A stretch of DNA of 64,000 nucleotides from Streptomyces sp. 8K308 (lineage in GTDB: Bacteria > Actinomycetota > Actinomycetes > Streptomycetales > Streptomycetaceae), in contig NZ_SMKC01000001.1 in the NCBI RefSeq assembly GCF_004348315.1, forward strand, positions 43,524 through 107,523, written 5' to 3'. Below, piece after piece: positions 58,419-64,000 of this stretch (its first letter is position 1; every line of letters starts with the position of its first letter). The notes under the pieces were generated by a model. That model saw nothing but the letters and a program-made list of their open reading frames with translations, was not told where the DNA came from and did no database searches. Both the position numbers and the translations under genes were made by a program.

Positions 58419-59108
58419 GTGGCAAGGGTGACCGACAAGCCAGACGACAAGCCAGACAAGCCGAGGCGCCGGCTGCCCAGGAGCGTGCGCGAGCAGGAGA
58501 TCCTCGACGCCGCGGTCCGGGTCTTCTCCAAGCGCGGCTACCGCGCCGCCGTGGTCGACGAGATCGCCGAGCTGGCCGGGATCTCCAAGCCGATGGTCTA
58601 CCTCTACCTGGGCTCCAAGGAGGGCCTGTTCGTCGCCTGCGTCAGGCGGGAGTCGGCACGCCTGGTCGCGGCGTTCCGGGAGGCGGCGGACGCCGGCGGC
58701 CCGCCCGAGGGGCGGCTGTGGGCGGGGCTCGCGGCGTTCTTCGGCTATGTGGCCGAGCACCGGGACAGCTGGGTGGTGCTGCACCGTCAGGCGCCCGAGC
58801 AGGGCGACGAGATCGCGGGCGAACTGGCGGCGGCCAGGCGCTCGGTGATGGCGGAGGTGACGGGCCTGGTGGACGCCGGCATAGCGGACGCCGGACCCGA
58901 CGCGGGCGGCGGCGCGGTGCGACTCGGCGCGCAGGACGCGGAGTTCGTGGCGCACGCGCTGGTGGGCGCGGCCGACTCGTTGACGGACTGGATGGAGCGC
59001 CACCCCGACGAGTCGCCCGAGGCGGTCACGGTGCGGCTGATGAACGTGATGTGGATCGGCATGCGGAACGTGCTGGCCGGCGAGGTCTGGTCCCGGCCTG
59101 AAGGCTAG
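58419..59108 (+). CDS. TetR family transcriptional regulator
   Basis: 229 residues from the GTG at 58419, with AGAGGG at 58401-58406; a second GTG at 58428 is possible. The HTH is at residues 20-68: RSVREQEILDAAVRVFSKRG, VVDEIAELAGISKPMVYLYLGSKEGLF. The remainder is an all-helical ligand domain. It is divergent from the SCP2/acyl-CoA dehydrogenase operon with a tandem operator between, so it is likely an acyl-CoA-responsive repressor of beta-oxidation-type genes. It is the last ordinary gene before the IS-rich stretch. Confidence 0.92.
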   Translation: MARVTDKPDDKPDKPRRRLPRSVREQEILDAAVRVFSKRGYRAAVVDEIAELAGISKPMVYLYLGSKEGLFVACVRRESARLVAAFREAADAGGPPEGRLWAGLAAFFGYVAEHRDSWVVLHRQAPEQGDEIAGELAAARRSVMAEVTGLVDAGIADAGPDAGGGAVRLGAQDAEFVAHALVGAADSLTDWMERHPDESPEAVTVRLMNVMWIGMRNVLAGEVWSRPEG

Positions 59109-59385
59109 GGCCTGTTGCGAAAGCCGCATCGGATCAGTCCGCGTCGTCAGATGAGTCACATTTTCGTAGGGGCTGATCTGTCCCCTGAGTGTGGACGTCG
59201 TCTGACCTGGGGTTCTGCGCAACATCCGCCACGGTGAGCCTGCACGGACGCACGTGGGAGGCGCCGAAGCTTTGGACGGGAGCTGCCATGGGGCGAGAGA
59301 GCGGGGCCGTGAGCTGGTGGCGATCGGGCAGTGGTCCCACGCTGCCCGCAAGGCCCGATTTGGCCCGCTCTTAGAGTCTCGCCCC

Positions 59386-60226
59386 ATGGCGCTGCCTAAA
59401 GCTTCGTCGCTGGTGTTGCGGTCGAGGATCGTGCTGGCGTGCGCGGATGGCAGGACGAACTCGCAGGTCGCGGAGATGTTGGGCGTCTCGCGGGAGACGG
59501 TGCGCACGTGGCGGTCCCGGATCGTGGCGGACCGGCTGGAAGGGCTGACCGACCAGCCGCGCTCGGAGGCGCCGCGGAAGATCAGTGACGAGCGGGGCGA
59601 GGCGGCGATCGCCAAGCCCCTTGACCAAGCACCGCCGAAGGGCGACACGCACTGGTCGACGCGGTCGATGGCCCGGCTTCGGGGATGTCGCAGTCGGCCG
59701 TCTCACGGACCTGGCGGGCCTGCGGACTCAAGCCCCACATCGTGCGGACCTGGAAGCCGTCCACCGACCCGCGGTTCGCGGACCAGGTGCGCGACGTGGT
59801 CGGCATCTACCTCTCCCCGCCTGAGAACGCCCTGGCGCTGGCGGCGGATGAGAAGTCGCGGACACAGGCGCTGGGCCCGACCCAACCGGTCCTGCCGCTG
59901 GCGCCCACCACCCGGCGCGGATGACGCACGACTACATCCGCCACGGCACCATGAGCCTGTTCGCCGGCTCGGTCATCGCCCAGCACTACCGCCGCCACCC
60001 GCGTCAGGAGTTCCTGCGCTTCCTCGAGCTCATCGACGTCGCTGTGCCCCGGGCCGAGCTGACCACCCGCAAACTCAGCTGCTCCACCCACTGCAGCGTC
60101 GTCGAACTCGAACGCGACATCCGCGGCTGGATCAACGAATGGGACAAGGACCCCAAGCCCTTCATATGGACAAAGACCGCCAACGACATCCTGGAAACCC
60201 TCGCCGCCTACTGCACCACGAACTAA
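59386..60226 (+). pseudogene. IS630-family transposase, frameshifted and internally deleted
   Basis: From the ATG at 59386: MALPKASSLVLRSRIVLACA, QVAEMLGVSRETVRTWRSRI (HTH) and GDTHWSTRSMARL, then a phase change to MSQSAVSRTWRACGLKPHIV and LSPPENALALAADEKSRTQA (first DDE Asp), then another change to MTHDYIRHGTMSLFAGSVIA, AQHYRRHPRQEFLRFLELID and ELTTRKLSCSTHCSVVELE to AYCTTN. Compared with full IS630 proteins, the block carrying the second Asp and the Glu (VLDNYATHKTP...GASWLNLVERWFA) is deleted between VAVPR and AELTTRK. It is inactive. Confidence 0.88.
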
Positions 60227-60573
60227 CGACTCAGAACACTAGACCCACTGGTGTTGCGACGCTCTCGGGGGTTACTTCGAGTTGTTGACGACGAGCCTCT
60301 GACGTTGCGTTGGACGAGTTCGGACCCCGTCAGAACTTCTTGGTGACTGCCGAGATGCGCGCTGATTGCCGTGTCATTCTCGCAAGCCTCCTACGGGAGC
60401 GCGCCCGGATCACCGCATGGCGGGAGACAACCGGGCTACTTCACGGGGAGTACGAGGGCCGCGCCCGGTCGCTACCGGATTCGAGTGGCGGGCGCGCCGA
60501 ACCGCCCTTAGCCTTGGAAGAGCGGTTCTGGATACCGCGAGACGCGACACGAAGAATTCAGGAGGCTGCTGTG
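60227..60573. other. 347-base spacer between IS630 relic and small membrane-protein gene
   Basis: It begins with the conserved IS630 end AACTAACGACTCAGAACACTAGA (here in part, 60222-60243). The rest is open in the frame of the next gene but shows no domain. A longer start (TTG at 60310 or ATG at 60355) would absorb most of it, but the strong AGGAGG at 60559-60564 argues for the later start. No other feature is seen. Confidence 0.45.
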
Positions 60574-60792
60574 ATGGTCAAGAAACTCCACGAAATGGGT
60601 TTGCGCAGCGAGCACGCCTACTCCGCTGCCATCGGATCCATCGGCCTGTCGTTCCTCGCCTGGCTGGGGTCACTGAAAAAGGAGCCGGGGCAGGGATTGG
60701 ACCGAGCCGACCGCTGGGGGATCTTCGTCGGAGAGTGGGCCCCGACCTTCTTCGGGCTTGGCATCGCTCTATCGCAGTACGAAAAGGACTGA
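60574..60792 (+). CDS. Small membrane protein, conserved in Streptomyces
   Basis: 72 residues from the ATG at 60574, chosen because AGGAGGCTGCTGTG precedes it; the open frame continues upstream without domain. The sequence EHAYSAAIGSIGLSFLAWLG and DRWGIFVGEWAPTFFGLGIAL has two hydrophobic segments (about residues 16-33 and 48-65) joined by a charged loop with KKEPGQGLDRAD. Similar short double-spanning proteins with WGIFVGEWAPTFF are frequent in Streptomyces; the function is unknown. It lies between two IS630 relics, 33 bases before a DUF4383 gene that probably shares its transcript. Confidence 0.75.
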   Translation: MVKKLHEMGLRSEHAYSAAIGSIGLSFLAWLGSLKKEPGQGLDRADRWGIFVGEWAPTFFGLGIALSQYEKD

Positions 60793-60825
60793 CGCCTTTC
60801 CGCGCCTTCCCGCGAGGTTGCAACC

Positions 60826-61269
60826 ATGAGCAGAACCGACAGCACACGTATCGTCAAGCGCGGTCCTGTCAGGACAGCCGCGCTGATCGTGGGAGCCCTC
60901 TTCCTCGTCGTGGGAGCCCTGGGGTTTATCCCCGGCATCACCACGGACTACGACGAGCTGGAATGGGCGGGACACGACTCCGAGGCCGAACTGCTGGGCC
61001 TCTTCCAGGTGTCGGTCCTGCACAACCTCGTCCATCTCGCCTTCGGCGTGCTCGGTGTCCTCATGGCCGCGACCTCGGCACTGGCCCGCCTCTACCTCAT
61101 CGCAGGCGGCGCGGTGTATCTCGCACTGTGGTTGTACGGCCTGATCGTGGACGATGACGAGGGTGCCAACTTCGTTCCGCTCAATACCGCCGATGACTGG
61201 CTTCACCTCAGCTTGGGAGTGGGAATGATCGTTCTTGGGTTCCTCCCCGGTGACCGATCCAGGCGGTAA
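60826..61269 (+). CDS. DUF4383 family membrane protein
   Basis: 147 residues from the ATG at 60826. Four hydrophobic segments: AALIVGALFLVVGALGFIPG (about residues 18-37), the HNLVHLAFGVLGVLMAATS segment (65-84), LYLIAGGAVYLALWLYGLIV and LHLSLGVGMIVLGFLPG. The HNLVHL and WLHL spacing is the DUF4383 hallmark. It is an inner-membrane protein of unknown role. The preceding small membrane protein and this one look like a stress-type pair, but this is only position-based. Confidence 0.9.
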   Translation: MSRTDSTRIVKRGPVRTAALIVGALFLVVGALGFIPGITTDYDELEWAGHDSEAELLGLFQVSVLHNLVHLAFGVLGVLMAATSALARLYLIAGGAVYLALWLYGLIVDDDEGANFVPLNTADDWLHLSLGVGMIVLGFLPGDRSRR

Positions 61270-61334
61270 CGCCACGACGACCAGAGCCCGCCTCGCCCGG
61301 CGGCGGGTGGTACACCGGAGACCGGACAGGCGGT

Positions 61335-61820
61335 ATGCAGACGTTCCTCCCGTTCCCAGACTTCACGGCGACCGCCCGGGCACTGGACACGCGGCGGCTG
61401 GGCAAGCAGCGGGTGGAGGCGCTTCAGGTACTGAGGAGCCTCACCGTTCCCGAATACGGCTGGCGCCACCACCCCGCGGCCCGCATGTGGGCGGGGTACG
61501 AGGAAGCGCTGACGCGGTACGGACTCGACATCTGTGAAGAGTGGTGCGCGGCCGGCCACGCGGACACCTGCCGGTCCCTGTTGCGCCGCGAACTCCGGAC
61601 GGGCATCGGCATCGCCGGGCCGCGCTCGCAACCGGAGCTCGCCGTAGCCGGTGAGCTGCCACCCTGGCTCGGCGACCCGGCCTTCCACCGAAGCCATCAA
61701 TCGGCCCTGCTCCGCAAGAACCCGGAGTACTATGCACAGGCGTTCCCCGGCGTGCCGGACGACCTGCCCTACTTCTGGCCGACTTCCGACCGGACCAGCA
61801 GCGCCCCTGCCTCCGGGTGA
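61335..61820 (+). CDS. MSMEG_6728/pyrimidine-dimer-glycosylase-like protein
   Basis: 161 residues from the ATG at 61335. The family signature is the N-terminal MQTFLPFPDFTATARALDTR and LGKQRVEALQVLRSL, then the central HHPAARMWAGYEEALTRYGL and the C-terminal PPWLGDPAFHRSHQSALLRK followed by YYAQAFPGVPDDLPYFWP. These proteins are annotated as MSMEG_6728 family and resemble the T4 endonuclease V (pyrimidine dimer glycosylase) group, with conserved LGKQR, HP.. and HRSH. A DNA-repair role is suggested but unproven. Intact, although it sits just before an IS630 fragment. Confidence 0.87.
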   Translation: MQTFLPFPDFTATARALDTRRLGKQRVEALQVLRSLTVPEYGWRHHPAARMWAGYEEALTRYGLDICEEWCAAGHADTCRSLLRRELRTGIGIAGPRSQPELAVAGELPPWLGDPAFHRSHQSALLRKNPEYYAQAFPGVPDDLPYFWPTSDRTSSAPASG

Positions 61821-61957
61821 GACGGCGGTGGGCGAGACCGTGTCGACCGGTCTCCCGATGGGCCGAAAACGTGCAGTGGCCACCGCGCCATGCCCGGTTC
61901 CACAGCACTTCACCCCCACCTCTGCCTCCTGCTCCACCTGGGCGCGGGTTCGCCAAA

Positions 61958-62065
61958 CTGACCAACCGCAAACTACGCCGCTCCGCCCACTGCAGCGTGG
62001 TTGGACTGGAGCGGCAGGTGTGGATCAAGACCGCCAATGATCCTGGCGCCCTCACCGCTCACTGA
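61958..62065 (+). pseudogene. IS630-family transposase, C-terminal scrap
   Basis: LTNRKLRRSAHCSVVGLERQ and WIKTANDPGALTAH before the TGA at 62063-62065 match the last ~60 residues of the IS630 protein, with an internal gap where RTWIN.W...PF is lost. The bases after the stop (GTTAACGACTCAGGACAGTAGA, here in part, 62072-62093) match the end of the first IS630 relic at 60222-60243, so both come from the same IS type. Confidence 0.8.
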
Positions 62066-62099
62066 AGACCAGTTAACGACTCAGGACAGTAGATAAACT

Positions 62100-62549
62100 A
62101 TGAGCAATCACAGCGATGGTCCCGACCGCTCCCATCAGCGCCCAGTCGGCGTAGGCGACACCACGGTGGAGGCTCTAGGATCACTGTCGAAGGCACTGGA
62201 GACAACCGAGCGGGCCCGAGGCCACCTCTATAGTTTCCACCAACTGACCGGTACGGCCGACCTGGAACTGGATCGGGCAGTAAGCCTGCTGCGTGAAGCC
62301 GGCCACTATGAGTGGGCCGAAAGAGTACAGACAGAAATTCTGGGCCGCAACGTCATTCCCGGCCACTGGACCTTCCAAATCATCGAGGCCTACGACTTCA
62401 CCTACTATGAGACGTTCAAAGAGCTCGAACACGCTGCGGTGGATGAGCTGGCCCATGGCCGGGACCACCTGTACGAAGCGGAGATGAAGGAAGCACGCCG
62501 CACAGCCGGCCACCCTGCCCACACAGCCCGCCCCGACACCGCCCCGTAG
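62100..62549 (+). CDS. Conserved actinobacterial hypothetical protein
   Basis: 149 residues from the ATG at 62100, 7 bases after the IS630 right end. The order TVEALGSLSKALETTERARGHLYSFHQLTG, DLELDRAVSLLREAG, ILGRNVIPGHWTFQIIEAYD, YYETFKELEHAAVDELAHGRDHLYEAEMKE is that of a conserved family I have seen in Streptomyces and related genera, without assigned function. It is soluble, helical and acidic. It has GC and codon use like the chromosome, so the gene itself is not part of the IS. Confidence 0.82.
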   Translation: MSNHSDGPDRSHQRPVGVGDTTVEALGSLSKALETTERARGHLYSFHQLTGTADLELDRAVSLLREAGHYEWAERVQTEILGRNVIPGHWTFQIIEAYDFTYYETFKELEHAAVDELAHGRDHLYEAEMKEARRTAGHPAHTARPDTAP

Positions 62550-62688
62550 CTGGCCGCACTGCAGCTAACCTCGTGCTCTCATGAAGTGGGTTGTCCGATG
62601 GTGGTCGACCAAACAGAAAGTTCCCCTGACCATCGAGAATGAGGATTGTTGAGGTCCTTGTTCCCGCCCCTGTCGGAGGCACTTCCTG

Positions 62689-62790
62689 GTGAAGCAGCTT
62701 ATCGGGCTCTACCCGCGTGTGCGCGTGCGGGCCGACGGCCGTCAGGTCGTCTCCCAAACCGGGGGCCGTGCTGCTGGAGCAGCCCGCCCT
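62689..62790 (+). pseudogene. IS1380-family transposase, N-terminal scrap
   Basis: From the GTG at 62689: VKQLIGLYPRVRVRADGRQV and VSQ, then after a one-base shift GAVLLEQ. This is the usual beginning of IS1380 transposases (YPRV.V..DG..VVSQAGAVLL). What follows (PALTGQLQALGLSTIDELVD) does not look like that family, so the remainder is lost or replaced. Confidence 0.65.
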
Positions 62791-62960
62791 CACCGGTCAG
62801 CTTCAGGCCCTCGGCCTGAGCACGATCGACGAGCTGGTCGATCAACCGCCGTTCCACCGCCACGGACGACTGCCGCTCAGCCGTCTCGACGGGACCGGTC
62901 GGAAACGTGTTCTTACTGGTCGTAGGTGCATCTTCCGTGATCGGGATACACCGCTCGTTT

Positions 62961-63494
62961 GGCTCTGTCTCACTTTCGGTGGTGACGTACGGCGACTTCC
63001 GCTACGTCTGGTGATTCACCCAGCTCGCAGCAGAAGCCGACGCTCGGGCCCTGCTCCGCAGACGACAGCGGCGACGCCCCGGGGGCGGGTACCGGAACGA
63101 GTTGACCAGCCATTCTCGGCGCTACCCTCTGTGACCACCGAAAGTGAGACGAGCCACTCGTTTGACAGACCCAACTCGCCCGCCTTGTCACCGGGTTCGC
63201 CGTGCTCCTCGCCCCCGCCGCTGGCAACGACACCCAGCTCACCGAGTGGATCACCACAGTCCGCACCGCCGACCTGCCCCACCTACACAGCTTCTGCAAC
63301 GGCCTCGAACTCGACCGCGCCGCCGTGAACGCCGGACTCACCCTGCCCTGGAGCAACGGCCGCACCGAAGGCGTCAACACCAGCACCAAGAAGATCACGC
63401 GCCAGATGCACGGCCGAGCAGGATTCGACCTCCGCCACCGCATCCCGCTCCAATAACGAACACCGACCGCTACCACCGACTACGGAACAGAGCC
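62961..63494 (+). mobile_element. ISL3-family deletion derivative with both inverted repeats and target duplication
   Basis: Left inverted repeat at 62961-62983 beginning GGCTCTGTCTCACTTTCG; right inverted repeat at 63472-63494, whose complement begins GGCTCTGTTCCGTAGTCG and also ends GGTGGT. The 8 bases just outside are identical, GCTCGTTT at 62953-62960 and 63495-63502, as expected for ISL3 target duplication. At 534 bp it is far shorter than a full element (about 1.3-1.5 kb). A third end copy lies inside at 63131-63155. Confidence 0.78.
63202..63456 (+). pseudogene. ISL3-family transposase, C-terminal fragment
   Basis: The frame from about 63183 to the TAA at 63454-63456 ends with LPHLHSFCNGLELDRAAVNAGLTLPWSNGRTEGVNTSTKKITRQMHGRAGFDLRHR (partial). 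This is the ISL3 DDE-domain end: TLPW..G..EG.......K.QM.GRAGFDLL. The N-terminal zinc-finger, HTH and most of the catalytic domain are missing, so it is only a remnant within the 534-bp element. Confidence 0.82.
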
Positions 63495-63502
63495 GCTCGT
63501 TT

Positions 63503-63857
63503 TACAGTCCCACTCCTGGCCACGCACCCTGTCCAGACGATTATCGCGGACAAGGGCTACGTCTCACGTGACCTGGACCAGCGGCTGGCCGAGCGGGGAC
63601 TGCGCCTGCTGAGGCCGTCCTACCGCAACCACGCACCCCGCCCCGGCCAGCACCTGTTGAAGTCCGTCCGACAGCTGATCGAATCCGTCAACGACACGCT
63701 CAAGGGCCAGATGGCGCTGGAACAGCACGGAGGCCGCACACCCGCGGGCGTCACCGTCCGCGTCGGCCAACGCATCCTCGCCCTCACAGCCGCCATCTGG
63801 CACAACCGCACCACCGGCCAACCCATCGCCCGCTCACTGACCGCCTTCGATCACTGA
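63503..63857 (+). pseudogene. IS982-family transposase, C-terminal fragment
   Basis: The frame continues to the TGA at 63855-63857 with FTVPLLATHPVQTIIADKGY, LDQRLAERGLRLLRPSYRNH, LLKSVRQLIESVNDTLKGQM, and LALTAAIWHNRTTGQPIARS then LTAFDH. IADKGY and RQ.IES.N.T.KGQ are the second and third DDE blocks of IS982 transposases. The N-terminal two-thirds are absent upstream, where the ISL3 derivative begins, so IS982 was probably cut by it or by deletion. Confidence 0.83.
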
Positions 63858-63918
63858 GATCGGCATAACTCGTCTAGTAGTGCTTCGTTAGGTTGATTTG
63901 ATCGTGTGCTGGGCGGTG

Positions 63919-64000
63919 GTGCATGCTGCCGTTGTGGATCTTGGGGAGGTCGAGCGTCTTCGCGGGGATCTGGCCGAGTTCGTCGCCGAGGCGTTCGCCT
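63919..64000 (+). CDS. IS701-type transposase, N-terminal part (runs off the window)
   Basis: A frame from a GTG at 63919 gives VHAAVVDLGEVERLRGDLAE and FVAEAFA and stays open to base 64000. The VERLRGDLAEFVAEAFA beginning is like that of IS701-family transposases. Only 27 residues can be seen, so the call is tentative. The preceding 60 bases (TAGTGCTTCGTTAGGTTGAT) are AT-rich and may hold the element's left end. Confidence 0.5.
   Translation, partial: MHAAVVDLGEVERLRGDLAEFVAEAFA

Noticed and set aside
59113..60259. TGTTGCGA at 59113-59120 and 60252-60259 as flanking direct repeats of the IS630 relic
   Set aside because: IS630 elements duplicate TA, not 8 bases, and the repeats lie at unequal distance from the recognisable ends, so chance or a different event is likelier.
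1..64000. CRISPR arrays, tRNA and rRNA genes
   Set aside because: No regularly spaced direct repeats and no tRNA-like T-loop plus acceptor pairing or rRNA signature was found on reading either strand by eye; a dedicated scan could still reveal a missed tRNA.

Overview
The window is high-GC actinobacterial chromosome, most likely from a Streptomyces or close relative. Evidence: the very high GC and third-position GC, GTG starts, ATGA and GTGA gene overlaps, paired SigF-type sigma factors, DUF6328, DUF2630 and DUF6879 proteins, an alditol oxidase, and cysteine-type leader peptides ahead of sulfur genes. No rRNA, tRNA or CRISPR array was seen.

Left part (1-9.5 kb): two tandem CNNM/CBS membrane proteins, a stand-alone cytochrome oxidase subunit I, two SigF-type sigma factors that converge around a DUF6328 membrane protein, and a divergent DeoR regulator / SLC13 transporter pair. 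A DeoR-LacI hybrid regulator then faces a sugar operon.

Carbohydrate zone (9.6-25.7 kb): a tightly overlapped operon of ABC lipoprotein, two permeases, D-2-hydroxyacid dehydrogenase and DUF2264 protein; a sugar isomerase/epimerase with a Gfo/Idh/MocA oxidoreductase; a P450-like/PEP-mutase fusion; an ATPase plus methyltransferase; and a LacI regulator facing a ThuA-Gfo operon with visible palindromic operators.

Middle (25.7-40.8 kb): a decayed DUF6879/XRE/serine-hydrolase patch, two sulfur-assimilation loci each headed by a cysteine-type leader peptide (an ABC transporter plus luciferase-like oxidase on the plus strand; ssuD-ssuE on the minus strand), and between them a 1498-residue RHS polymorphic toxin with an immunity candidate and a frameshifted FAD oxidoreductase.

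Right half (40.8-64 kb): a damaged ABC exporter next to a type II thioesterase, alditol oxidase, several regulator/partner pairs (ArsR with MFS, a frameshifted WYL regulator with a winged-helix protein, AraC with an NmrA-like protein split by an IS200/IS605 relic, TetR with an acyl-CoA dehydrogenase/SCP2 operon that has a tandem operator), and finally a graveyard of IS630, IS1380, ISL3, IS982 and IS701 pieces enclosing a few small membrane or hypothetical genes.

Several otherwise ordinary genes carry single-base frameshifts (near 26.04, 38.25, 41.16 and 48.49 kb). These could be true decay or assembly errors and should be checked against reads. All family assignments are from reading the translations; no database search was possible.
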